From the NCBI RefSeq assembly GCF_948472415.1, contig NZ_OX419519.1, positions 124,001-188,000 of the forward strand: DNA of 64,000 bases. Reading direction: 5' to 3'. This document shows positions 1 through 10,231 of this stretch, in pieces; within the stretch, counting starts at the first letter, position 1; each line of letters begins with the position of its first letter. The position numbers and the translations under genes were made by a program. The notes below the pieces were generated by a model. The model did no database searches. It was given only the letters and a program-made list of their open reading frames with translations, and had not been told where the DNA came from. Source of the DNA: Kitasatospora fiedleri. GTDB lineage: Bacteria > Actinomycetota > Actinomycetes > Streptomycetales > Streptomycetaceae.

Positions 1-2
1 GG

Positions 3-623
3 CTGACGGTCGGCCGGGGCGAGTACGTCACCGTGGTCGGTCCGTCGGGGGCGGGCAAGTCGACGTTCCTGAACATCATCGGGCTGCTCGACGTCCCGAC
101 CACCGGCCGCTACCTGCTCGACGGGTTCGACGTCGCCACGGTGAGCGACCGGCACCGGACGGCCCTGCGGGGCACCCGGATCGGTTTCGTGTTCCAGTCC
201 TTCCACCTGCTGGAGCACCGCTCCGCCCGGGAGAACGTGGAACTGGCCATGGTGTACCAGCACGTCGGGCGCCGTGAGCGGCGCCGGCGCGCGGGCGAGG
301 CGCTGCACCGGGTCGGGCTGGCGCACCGCGTCGAGGCGACCCCCAGCCGGTTGTCGGGCGGTGAGCGCCAGCGGGTGGCCATCGCCCGGGCCCTGGCGGC
401 CGAGCCGTCCCTGCTGTTGTGCGACGAGCCGACCGGCAACCTCGACTCGCGGACCGCTGCGGCCGTCCTCGACCTCTTCGACGACCTCCACCGTGACGGA
501 ATGACCATCATCATGATCACCCACGATCCGCAGGTGGCCCTGCGCGCCCAGCGGACCGTCCGCATCAGCGACGGCGTCCTGACCGAGACCCGGGCGACCA
601 CGGAAGGGGCAGTGATCGCGTGA
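3..623 (+). CDS. ABC transporter ATP-binding protein, MacB/LolD-like (5' end outside window)
   Basis: This is the ATPase subunit of an ABC system, expected to work at the inner face of the membrane with the permease that follows. The reading frame is already open at base 3 and runs into coding sequence typical of the region before Walker A, so the start lies upstream of the window. Visible motifs are Walker A GPSGAGKST, the signature LSGGERQRVAIARAL, Walker B LLLCDEPTGNLD and the switch histidine in MITHD. The NIIGLLD stretch after Walker A is typical of the MacB/LolD/FtsE group, which drives mechanotransmission or export of peptides and lipoproteins rather than solute import. The stop TGA overlaps the GTG proposed as the permease start, so the two are probably translationally coupled. 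Substrate is unknown; the giant secreted protein downstream is a possible client, which is inference only. Confidence 0.9.
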   Translation: MTVGRGEYVTVVGPSGAGKSTFLNIIGLLDVPTTGRYLLDGFDVATVSDRHRTALRGTRIGFVFQSFHLLEHRSARENVELAMVYQHVGRRERRRRAGEALHRVGLAHRVEATPSRLSGGERQRVAIARALAAEPSLLLCDEPTGNLDSRTAAAVLDLFDDLHRDGMTIIMITHDPQVALRAQRTVRISDGVLTETRATTEGAVIA

Positions 624-1857
624 AGCGCCGTCGACCACCGCGGGCGCGCTCCCGGATGGGCGTGGCGGACCTGCTCGGCGAGGCCGTGGCCGGGCCGTTC
701 AGCGACCCGCCCGGTCGGTCCTGACCACGCTCGGTACCGTGCTGGGCGTCGGTTCCCTCATCGCCGTCCTCGGCCTGACCAGCACGACCGCCTCGCAGAT
801 CGACTCCCGGTTCAGCCGGCTGACCGCGACCGAGGTGAAGATCGAGGACATCTCGGCCAAGAACGGCGCTCCGGCCGGCACCGCCTTCCCCGAGGACGCG
901 GACTCCCGCATCGAGGCCCTGAACGGAGTGACGGCGGCCGGCGTGTACTGGCGGATCCGCACGGGCCCCCAGGAGCAGGTCTCCTCGGCACCCGCGGGCG
1001 CCGCCTACGCGGTCACCGACCGGCAGGCCCAGGTCGTGGCCGCCTCCCCCGGACTGCTGCGGGCCGTGGGCCCCGAGCTCGCCCAGGGACGGCTGTTCGA
1101 CGGCTTCCACGAGGAGCGCCACGAGAAGGTCGCCGTGATCGGCGCCTCCGTCGCAGCCCGGCTGGGCATCACCGGGCTGCAGAACGGGCCCGCCGTCTTC
1201 GTCGGGGACACCCCGTTCACCGTCGTCGGCATCCTGCGGGACGTCGAACGGCGGCCCGAACTACTGACCTCGGTCGTCGTACCGCGCGGGACCGGCCAGG
1301 AGATCTGGGGCCCGCCCGCGGACGACCGGGCCGAGATGCTGGTGACGACCCGGCTCGGCGCGGCCGTGCAGGTCGCCGACGAGGCTCCGCTCGCGCTCCG
1401 CCCCGAACATCCCGAGCGCCTGCGGGCCACCCCTCCCCCGGACCCGCGGACGCTGCGTTCGGGCGTCCGGGGCGACCTCGGGCAGCTGTTCCTGCTGCTG
1501 GCGGCGGTGTGCCTGGTGATCGGCGCGGTCGGCATCGCCAACACCACCCTGGTCGCCGTGATGGAACGCACCGGCGAGATCGGGCTGCGCCGCGCGCTGG
1601 GTGCCCGCGCCCGGCACATCACCGCCCAGTTCCTGGCCGAATCCACCCTGCTCGGCTTGCTGGGCGGCGTGATCGGCGCGTCCGCCGGCACCGTCACCGT
1701 CGTCGCCGTCTCGGCGGTCCGGCAGTGGACGCCCGTCCTGCACCCCGCCGCCGTGGCCGGCGCGCCGCTCCTGGGCCTGGCCACCGGCCTCGTCGCGGGT
1801 CTCTACCCGGCGTGGCGCGCCTCCCGGATACCGCCCGCCGAGGCACTGCGCCGCTGA
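620..1857 (+). CDS. MacB/FtsX-type ABC permease (one frameshift near 705)
   Basis: This is the membrane partner of the preceding ATPase. The likely start is GTG 620, overlapping the ATPase stop. The first 30 or so codons (including GVADLLGEAVAGPF) are in one frame and hit a stop at 721, while the family continues with RSVLTTLGTVLGVGSL in another frame. A one-base indel around 700-711 therefore splits the first transmembrane helix. Downstream a MacB-like periplasmic core is followed by a C-terminal FtsX domain with three hydrophobic segments and the conserved GEIGLRRALGA motif. Total length near 410 residues fits the family. Starting at the internal GTG 739 would delete most of helix 1, so a sequencing error is the better explanation. 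No dedicated membrane-fusion gene is visible in the window. Confidence 0.85.
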
Positions 1858-2030
1858 CGGCCCCGGCCGACCCCGGCCCGCGGCACTCGTCCGCGAGGCC
1901 GGCCGGACGCACGGGCCGCACCACGCACCACGCACCACACCACTGGATCTCCGGTCCGCCGGCACCGCGCGGGCGGACCGGGAATCCGGCATCCCCCGAA
2001 ACAAGATCACTCGTAGTCGAAGGAGAGCCG

Positions 2031-5000
2031 ATGAGGCTCCTACCACGTGCCGGACGTCCGCTCGCCGCCTTGGCGGCCGCCGTCGTGGCGGCCGCCCTGG
2101 TCCAGGGCGCCGATGCCCGGGCCGACGCCCGTACCGCCCCGGAGGCTCAGCCCGGCGCGGCGCCGACCCACCCGTCCGCGGTCGAGCCCGCCAAACGCGG
2201 CGAACTCCTCGGCAAGGGCTGGGAGAAGTCGACGGACCGGGCCTGGACCACTTCCGGCGACGCCGACGGGTTCCACGTCCTCGCCGCCGACGCCAAGGAC
2301 GGCTACAGCTGGCACACCGTCACCACCTTGCGCGAGGAGGGCCTGGACGCCGACCAGTGGATCGGCAACGCCTGCGTCACCGGTTCCGGCAAGCGCCTGG
2401 TCGCCGTGTACGCGCCGCGCACCTTCGCCAACAAGGCGGACCTGTTCGGCCGCGGCGGGTTCACCGCCGTCGTCGACCTGGAGACCGGCCAGGTCACGAA
2501 ACTGCCGGTCCACGCGTCGCTGGCGTACTACAGCCCCGGCTGCGGCACCGACGAGCAGGCCGTCCTGACCCAGTCCGGCGACGAGAGCCTCCCCGGCACC
2601 GGCTGATCCGCGTCGACGCGGCCACCGGCACCGTCTCCGCGCCCCTCGCGGTCGAGGGACAGGTCTCCTCCGCCGTACCGGCCGGGGACGGCACCGTCGT
2701 CGCCGCCGACACCGAGCGGCTCATCCGGATCGACGCGAACGGCAAGCGCACCGAACTCGCCAAGACCGACGCGGTGCCCTTCCACCTCAAGCCGGACGCG
2801 GACGGCGGCGTGGTCTTCATGGACCACAAGGGCAACGACGCCAGCGTCAAGCGACTGCCGTCGGCCGACAGCCGCAAGGCCCCGCAGCCCGGCCGGCCCG
2901 ACACCCTCGCGGCCGGCGGTCTGGACCGACTCGGTCTGGCCGCCGGCTCCCACGGCAAGGTCTTCATCACCGGCGAGCCCGGCAAGGTCGCCGGGCTGCC
3001 CCGCCAGGTCAAGCACGTCAAGGCCCCCAACGACGCCACCGTCTCCACCGAGGGCCGGGCGGTGATCGACCGCACCGCCTGGGCCGATCAGCAGAGCGTC
3101 CAGCTGACGCCCGCCACCGGCGCCGAGCCCCGACCGGTGGCGATCGAGATGAGCGTTCCGGACACCGGCAAGGCCACCGCCTTCACCGTCGCTCCGGACG
3201 CCGCACCCGCCTCCGGCACGGCCTCCGCTCCGGCTTCCACCGCCACTGCGCAGGGCGCCTCCGGCGCCGCGCCGCGCACGCTCTCCGCCCAGGCCGCGTC
3301 CGCGGGTTCCCCGTCCGACCCGGTCGAGGGGGAGCGCTTCTGCGCCGTCCCGCGCAACGACCCGCGCAACCAGGCCATGCAGCCCAAACCGCGACAGGTC
3401 GAGTGGGCCGTCGACCAGGCCGTCGTCGGGAACCTGAACACCCAGCGCCCCGCGAACTGGAAGAACCTCGGCATGCCGGCCTACTCGCCGCAGGGCCTCT
3501 TCCCCTCCCTCGGCCTCAACGGCGGCGGACACGTCCCCGCACAGATCATGCTCGGCATCATCGCGCAGGAGTCCAACATGTGGCAGGCCGCGCGCTACGC
3601 CGTCCCCGGCGTCACGGGCAATCCGCTGATCGGCAACTACTACGGCCGCCCGATCTACAACGCCTCCACCGCCGACGACTGGGACATCCACTGGGACAAG
3701 GCCGACTGCGGCTACGGCCTCACCCAGCAGACCGACGGCATGCGGCTGCCCGAGCACACCCCCGCCGGGGCCGCCCCGGCCATGGCGTACCAGACCCAGC
3801 GGGCCGTCGCCCTCGACTACGCCACCAACATCGCCGCCGGTCTGCGCACCCTGCAGCAGAAGTGGAACGAGACCACCGCGGCCGGGATGAAGCTGAACAA
3901 CGGCGACTGGTCCAAGCCCGAGAACTGGTTCTACGCCACCTGGGCCTACAACTCCGGCTTCCACGCCGACGCCGGCGACGGCAGCCCCTGGGGCCTCGGC
4001 TGGGCCAACAACCCCGCCAACCCCAACTACCCTGCCAATCGCAAGCCGTTCCTGAACGCCAACAACTACGCGGACGCCTCCCACCCGCAGGACTGGCCGT
4101 ACCCGGAGAAGGTCATCGGCTGGGCCGCGTACCCGATCGAGGGACTCGAATCGCCCGGCACGACCGTCGCCGGCTTCCGCGCGGCCTGGTGGAACGGCGC
4201 CGACGGCGCCGCGGCCAACGCCAACCGCTACACCGCTTCACCGCCCGCCACCCTGTTCTGCGACGCCGGCAACGCCTGCCTGCCCGGCCAGTCCTACACC
4301 CCCAACGCCCCCGACGTCGTCGGCGAGCCGGCCGGCCCCTGCGCCCACACCACGGGTGGCAAGTACGACCTGAAGTGCTGGTACAACAAGCCCGCCACCT
4401 GGAAGAGCGACTGCTCCTACAGCTGCGGCAACGAACTCATCCGCTTCAACACCACCTACCCGGAGGAGGCGGACGGCACGGCCTACCCGCCGAACTGCAC
4501 GCTCGCCGGCCTGCCCGCCGGCGCGATGGTCGTCGACGACCTTCCCGACACGGTGCCCTCCGTCCGTCCGAACTGCACCCGGCCGCCCAACTACGGAACC
4601 TTCTCGCTGGACTTCGCCCGGGACGCCGTCGGCAACTACCCGTCCAAGGTCGACTTCCACCAGCTCGGCGCGGGCTTCGGCGGACACTTCTCCTTCGCGC
4701 ACACCCGCACCGCCGGGGCCCAAGGCGGCAAACTCGCCGTCACCGGCACCTGGAAGCTCGCCGTCGACGTCAACGGCCCGGCGCAGGTCCTCGTGCACCT
4801 GCCCGACCACGGCGCCCAGACCACCGAGGCCAAGTACGAGATCGACACCGCGAAGGGCACCAAGTCCCGCACGATCTCCCAGCCCGGCACCGGAAACCGC
4901 TGGGTTCCCCTCGGTGTGTTCCTCTTCGCCAGCAAACCGACCGTCCGGCTGTCGAACGTCACCGACCACGGCACCGGCGACGCCGACATCGCCTACGACG

Positions 5001-6333
5001 CCATCGCCGTGGCCCCGGTCCACGGCACGTTCGTCGAGCGCACCTTCGACGCGGTCGCCAACTTCTCCAGCCACCAGAACCTGGACACCGACACCCCCTC
5101 GGCCATCACGACCCCGATGCGCACCCGCCAAACCCTGTACGACTGGGGCCACGCCCGCACCGCCGGTGGCCGGAACTACGACGGCCGGACGCTGCACGGG
5201 CTCAGCAACTACGCCACCTGCCAGCCCGGTGCTGCTTCGGCCGACTGCGTCGGCGCCGCCACCGCCCGGGCCGCCGCGGACTGGGGCAGGGACGTCGAGG
5301 CCGCCGGCACCGACACCATCGCCGATTGGCTGGCGTTCGCCAACCGGCCCGCCCCCACGGTGATCGACCCGCACGACTCCTACACCGACGACCACTCCTA
5401 CAAGATCAAGACGCACATCGAGGCCAGTTGGGTGGCCGGCGACGACGGGAAGATCGTTCCCGGCAGCGAGGCCGTCGTCTACGCCCCGCGCACCGGCAAC
5501 ACCGAGATCGCCCCGTTCATCACCGCGTTCGTGAAGGCCACCGTCGCCGACTACGGCAGTCTCGGGATCACTCTGCCCGACCTGAGCTTCACCGCCACCG
5601 ACCCGAACGTCCACGGCACCACTGCCAGGATCGCCAATCCCATCGAAACGGGGATCACCCCGGGCCAGGCCTACGTCCCGGGCACCCGCCCCGCCCGGAT
5701 CGACTCCAACGGCACCTGTCTGAACACGAAGATCGTCAGCGGTGGCAGCATCGGCTACCGCCTCCTCGACGCCCAGCCCAGCACCGATGCCGCCATGAAC
5801 ACCTGGGCGAACAAGCTCGCCGCACTCGCCGACCGGGATCGGTCCCCAGGGAGGTCGCCGACACCGCGGGCGACATCTACAGCACCTTCTTCCGCCAGGC
5901 CGTCAAGAACAGCACCGGAGACCTCTCGGGCGGCTCGCTCTACAACATGGCACCGCCGATCTGGCAGAACATCAGCATGGCCTTCTGCACCGACGGCACC
6001 GTGAAGTCCACCCAGGCCACCGCCAACCCGGACAACACTCCCGCGCTGGGCCTCGCCTACCAGAGCTACATGCCCGACCTCTTCCTCTACCTGGACGGCC
6101 GGATGGTCGACCAGACCGGCCGACCGAGCAGCGGTCCGGTGCAGCACGGGGACTTCGGCAAGTTCTCCGCCATTCCCGGTGTCACGGGCACCACCACCGC
6201 GTACGGCACCTGCGGCATCGACATCAAGGGCAACGGCGGCAACCCCTGGTCCATCCAGGCGACGCCCGAGAACTTCCCCGTCGACCGTCCCAAGACCGTG
6301 ATGTTCTGCGACGACGGAAGCCACGCCGGATAA
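2031..6333 (+). CDS. Giant secreted protein with muralytic-like segment and golvesin C-terminal-like domain (two frameshifts)
   Basis: ATG 2031 is preceded by the ribosome site AGGAGAG. Residues 1-35 form a signal peptide (basic start, Ala/Val-rich core). The frame shifts near 2585 and near 5840, after which homology resumes and ends at TAA 6331, giving about 1,430 residues. The first third resembles a beta-propeller-like quantity domain. Around 3540-3740 the stretch with GIIAQESNMWQA and CGYGLTQQTDGM looks like a lysozyme or transglycosylase-like fold, with the Glu of AQES as a candidate acid. Around 4620-5010 a segment with VLVHLPDHGA, NRWVPLG and GDADIAYDAI matches the golvesin C-terminal-like domain. 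Many Cys-rich, Asn- and Trp-rich stretches suit an extracellular protein. It follows a MacB-like pair after a 173-base gap and is closed by a strong hairpin. Function is not established; similar actinomycete proteins are sometimes labelled NocE. Confidence 0.75.
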
Positions 6334-6340
6334 CCTCTCG

Positions 6341-6370
6341 TGGTGGGGGCCCGGCTCCGGGCCCCCACCA
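6341..6370 (+). terminator. Hairpin terminator after the giant secreted protein
   Basis: A perfect 14-bp inverted repeat (arms 6341-6354 and 6357-6370, TGGTGGGGGCCCGG and its complement) begins 7 bases after the stop codon. There is no U tract, as is usual for streptomycete terminators. Confidence 0.75.
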
Positions 6371-6385
6371 CCCGACCCAGAACCC

Positions 6386-6944
6386 ATGCACATGCACACC
6401 CCCCAGCTGGTCCGCGCCGCCCTCACGGCGACCTCGCCCGTCTTCACCACGGCCCTCACCGTCACCGCCGTCGCCACCGGCGCGGTGGGTTCGGCGGCCG
6501 ACCTCCCGTACGGGATCGTGGCCGGTCTGCTCCCCGCAGCGGGCCTATGGGCCGTCCTGCCGCCGCTCCTGGCCGGAGGACGGCCGGTCCTGCGCACGCC
6601 CGCGGTCTGGGCGGCCGTCACCGCCGCGCTCGTCGGCTGCCTGACGCTCGCCGCCTTCTTCTACGCGTCCTTTCTCGCGTTCGTCCTGGTCCCGCTGCTC
6701 GGCGCTGCACGGCCCTGGCCGCCGGCGGCTGTCTCGCCGGGTACCGCGGACACCGCTGGGGAACCGCACTGGCCACCGTGCCGCCCCTCCTCCTGGCCCT
6801 GGCGATCCTTCCGGCCTTCGCCACCAGCTCGCTCTCGACGTCTCGGCCACCGCTGCCGCCTTCCTCCTGACGTCGGCAGCGTTGACCTGGACGGCCGAGC
6901 GCAGGCGCGACGGCGGTAGGGAGAAGAGCCTGCCCGGCTCTTGA
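6386..6944 (+). CDS. Small integral membrane protein of unknown function (two frameshifts)
   Basis: Translation from ATG 6386 gives three to four hydrophobic segments: ALTVTAVATGAVG, AAGLWAVLPPLLAG and AAVTAALVGCLTLAAFFYAS with FLAFVLVPLLGA. The frame then slips near 6710 into LALAAGGCLAGYRGHRWG plus another helix, and again near 6830 into a last helix ending in TWTAERRRDGGREK before the stop at 6942. Stitched together it is about 186 residues with five or six transmembrane helices and a basic tail. I recognise no family. It sits just after the terminator hairpin and has no obvious ribosome site, so the start could be either of the two ATG codons at 6386 and 6392. It is probably transcribed alone. 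Confidence 0.5.
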
Positions 6945-7164
6945 CACCCCGGGGACCGCACGGTATCCGGAGCACCGCTCTCCCGACGGCTCCGTCCGCG
7001 GGGGCGGGCATGGGCCTCGTGATCAGCCGGAGGACCGGGACGAGGCGGGCTGCCAGGTCTCCCCACCGCAGTCGGACCATCCGGTGGTCGGGTTGCGCCG
7101 GGTTGGCCGGGTTGTTCCGGCACACCCGGGACGCGGCCCCAGCCCCAGCCCCGCGAAGGAGGGA

Positions 7165-7513
7165 TCAGGCGGTGCCGAGGTAGTAGGCGCCGACGCTGCG
7201 GCGGTGGTCGTGGTCGTCGGCCGGTGCGCCCGGGGCGAAGTCGGGTGAGTTCTTGATCTCGTCCGTCGTCCGGCTCAGCCAGACCCGACCTGTCGTCGTG
7301 GTCGATCCGGGTGACGGTGCCCGCCGGGACGAGCACCACGCGGCCGAAGATCCACGGGCCGGTGTCGACCAACAGGTAGGCGTCGCCCACGTCCTCGCTG
7401 TGCTTGTCGACCTTGCCGATGCGGCCGTCCGCCGCCTCCACCCGGTAGCCCGTCAGGTCGGTGCCGGTGGCGTACCCTTCGGCGTTTCTCCCAGTCCCAG
7501 ATCCCCTCGCCAT
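7165..7513 (-). CDS. PRC-barrel domain protein (one frameshift near 7295)
   Basis: ATG 7513 is preceded on the minus strand by GGGAGGGAGG. The first 70 residues contain the PRC-barrel signature DLTGYRVEAADGRIGKVDKH and the strand pattern DAYLLVDTGPWIFG. Near 7295 the frame shifts, and the family tail then resumes as VWLSRTTDEIKNSPDFAPG and ends ...YYLGTA at the stop at 7165. Full length is about 115 residues, normal for the short streptomycete members. PRC-barrel domains occur in RNA-processing and photosynthetic proteins; the stand-alone actinomycete versions are stress-associated proteins of unknown mechanism. The gene is monocistronic by position. The preceding stretch 6945-7164 holds no gene I can support. 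Confidence 0.8.
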
Positions 7514-7728
7514 GACGGCCTCCCTCCCTCGTCGGTGGTTCCGTTCCCTACTTCCACCGACTACCCCCGGCCGCTGCCGCGATGCCCGTCCCGTCCTCGT
7601 TCCCCCCGATCGGGCGAGTGCGGCACGCGCCCTCCGCGCCCCGACCGACCTCGGGCTCACCCACCCGCGGCACCGTCGGCGGACCGGGGCTGCCGCCCGG
7701 GCGGCGGCCCCGGTCGCACGGGCGTCTT

Positions 7729-9077
7729 CTAGCCCTGGGCCGGCCCTCCAGGAGGACCGGCAGGGTGCGGTGGCCGTTGGAGATCAGCGATTCGACCGGC
7801 TCCAGCACGGTGTCCGAGGCGAGGGCCAGGCGCGGGAAGCGTGCGAACAGGGCGCGCAGGGCGGTGCGGGCCTCCAGACGGGCCAGGGGGGCGCCGAGGC
7901 AGAAGTGCGGGCCGTGGCCGAAGGCGAGGTGGTCCTTGGAGCGCCGGGTGACGTCGAACTCCGCGCCGCTGTCGCCGTGCCGGGCGGGGTGGCGGCCGGC
8001 GGCGGCGTAGGAGGCCAGGATCGCCTCGCCGCGGTGGACGGTCAGCCCGCCCGGCAGCGCGATGTCCTCCAGGGCGTAGCGCATCGGGAGGTGCGCCAGG
8101 GGCGCCTCCCGGCGCAGCGACTCCTCGACCACGTCGTCCCAGCCCGCCTCGCCGCGCGCACCAGCGCGAGCTGGTCGGGTGGGTGAGCAGCAGGGCGACG
8201 GAGTTGTCGATCAGGTTGACGGTGGTCTCGTAGCCGGCGGCGATCACCAGCATGAGGGTGTCGAGCAGTTCGTCCTCGGTGAGGGCGCCGCCGTCGCCCT
8301 CGGTGTCGCGGCGGCGATCAGTAGGGAGGTCATGTCCTCGCCGGGCCGTTCGCGCTTGGCGGCGACCAGCGTCGCGATCACCGCGTACAGGGCCGCGCTG
8401 TTGGCCTGGGACTGCTCCGGGGTGAGGGTGGTGTCGAAGACCCCCTCGGCGTACCGGCAGAAGCCGTCGCGCAGTTCGTCGGGCAGACCGAGCAGGTGGG
8501 AGATGACCAGGATCGGCAGCGCGCGGGCCAGGTGCTGCCGCAGGTCGACCGGCCCCCCCGCCGGCGCCTTCGGCGGCGACCGCGTCGAGCAGCCCGGCCG
8601 TCATCCGCTCGATCCGGTCGGCCAGGGCGGCGACCTGACGGGGGGTGAGGGCCGCGCTCACCAGGCGGCGCAGCCGGCGGTGGTGCTCGACGTCCGTCGT
8701 GGACATGTTGCGGGCCGTCACCCACAGGGCCAGCGGCCAACCCGCCGCCACCTGCGGGTAGTCGGGCCAGTGCCGCGGGCCGTTCTTGGCGAACCCTCGG
8801 GTCCTTGAGCAGTTCCTCCAGCAGGTCGCGGGTCGGACACCGCCCACGTCTGCACCCCGAGGATGTCGGCGGGCGTGGCGGGCCCGCGCGCGATCAGCTC
8901 GGCGGTCTCGGCGTCCCGGGCCCGCCCGGTGGGGTCCAGGACGAGCACGGAGTGGTCGACCGGGCACTTCAACGGCCGGTTCAGCGGACGGTTCGACAGG
9001 CGGTCCGACGGGTGATTCGACGGGTGGTCCGACGGGGTCGGCTGGCTCTCCGAGCGGTTCTCCGACTGGCTTTCCAC
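7729..9077 (-). CDS. Cytochrome P450 (heavily frameshifted)
   Basis: This is a haem-thiolate monooxygenase. Reading on the minus strand, GTG 9077 has AAGGAG eight bases upstream and opens an unusual Ser/Asn/Arg-rich leader (HPSNHPSDRLSNRPLNRPL) before the real P450 start KCPVDHSVLVLDPTG. Conserved elements appear in successive frames: ALTPRQVAALADRIERM, the I-helix AAGYETTVN with the acid-alcohol region altered to YETT, an ExxR-like EESLRREAP, and the haem loop FGHGPHFCLGAPLARLE with the axial Cys. The C-terminus is ISNGHRTLPVLLEG, ending in a stop near 7729. At least five frame changes are needed, so either this copy is decayed or, more likely, base-calling is poor here. No ferredoxin gene is adjacent. 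The second P450 of the window (30164-31473) is clearly related in sequence. Substrate is unknown. Confidence 0.75.
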
Positions 9078-9580
9078 GAGGGCTCCTTCACGTGGGCCGA
9101 AGCGACGAAACGCGAACACGTACTCGACAGTGGTCGGCGACGCACCTCGGCCAACGATCCGGCGCTCCGCCGTACCCCGACTACCTCGTACGTGCCCGAC
9201 CCGGACCGCCGCCCCGACGCCCGCCGGTACTCACGCCTGCCTCCGAACCCCGGCCACGGCCTTGCGGGGGCAGAGGCACGGGCAGGAACGGGGTTCGGGG
9301 GCGGCGCGGGCGCAGGGCGGCGGCGACCAGCCCGTCGAAGCAGGTCGGCAGGGTGGGGGTGCGGTCCTCCGGGGCAGTGGCGCCGTGCCGGGCGAGGAAG
9401 CGGCCGACCGCCCGGCGGCCGGCGTTCTCGCGGGGACGAGGATCTCGCGCGGTTCCGGGCCCCGGGCGCTCTCGACCGCGCAGACGGAGCGGGTCGGCGA
9501 GCGGGGGCGGGCAGCGGGGACGGGCAGCGCGCCGGCCGCCGGCGGACTGCGGGCGCTGGGCGGACTAGGGGTCGGCCCGG
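9078..9580. other. About 500 bases without a supportable gene
   Basis: On the minus strand, fragments such as NAGRRAVGRFLARHG and TLPTCFDGLVAAALR have protein-like composition in one frame, but there is no start, no ribosome site and no recognisable family. It may be a decayed or error-ridden small gene on the minus strand between the acetyltransferase and the P450. The part next to 9077 must also carry the P450 promoter. Confidence 0.3.
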
Positions 9581-10134
9581 CTACGGTCTGACGTAGCGCC
9601 ACATGTCGCGCGGGCGGCCGTCCACCACCTGGTGGGCGGGCCGCAGGCCGGTGCATCGAAAGCCGGCGCGTTCGGCGGTGCGGATCGAGGCGGTGTTCCA
9701 CGGTTTCCACGGACGGACAACTCCAGCCCGGGGACGCCCAGTTCGTCGAGTGCCCAGCCGGTGACGGCGTCCAGCGCCACTCTGGCGGTGCCCCGGCCGC
9801 GGGCCGGGCCGGCCACCCAGTAGCCGACCGTCGCCCAGCCGCGCAGCGGCAGTTCGCCGACCCAGAGGCCGACGCTGCCGACCGCTCGGCCCGCCGGGTC
9901 GACGATCACGAACGGGTAGCCCGTCCCGATCTCGGTGCGCCGCCACTGGCGTTCCACGAACGCCGTCGCGCCCGCCTCGGTGTACGGCGCCGGGACGGTG
10001 GTGATCAGCGGGATGTACGGGTCGGTCGACGCCTCCCGGATCAGGCCGGTGTCGTCCAGGCTCCAGCGGCGCAGCCGGAACCCGTGCGCGGCCGGGAGTT
10101 CGGGCATCGTCCGGGGCAGTTCCATGCCCGCCAT
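9581..10134 (-). CDS. GNAT-family N-acetyltransferase, RimJ/RimL-like (one frameshift)
   Basis: The protein starts MAGMELPRTMPELPAAHGFR; ATG 10134 and ATG 10125 are both possible and neither has a strong ribosome site. The N-terminal half shows the typical RimJ/RimL pattern LRRWSLDDTGLIREASTDPY, then the acetyl-CoA-binding loop region GRAVGSVGLW and YWVAGPARGRGTARVAL (an R-G-R-G-T variant of the usual Q/RxxGxG/A). Near 9715 the frame slips and the conserved end NTASIRTAERAGFRCTG...DMWRYVRP follows, giving about 183 residues. The family transfers acetyl from acetyl-CoA to protein N-termini or small amines; the acceptor here cannot be told. It is transcribed away from the MFS gene's 3' end and appears to stand alone. 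Confidence 0.8.
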
Positions 10135-10231
10135 CCTGCCGCACCGGAGGTCCGCGGTTCCCGTCCGCCCGGGCCCGTTCCCGCACCGGCCGTCCCGCCC
10201 GCTCGAGTCGAACCGCCGCCCCGGCAGGGGG

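Noticed and set aside
9231..9710. Minus-strand ORF rich in Pro/Arg/Ala as a separate gene
   Set aside because: It overlaps the acetyltransferase end out of frame and has the composition of an out-of-frame shadow.
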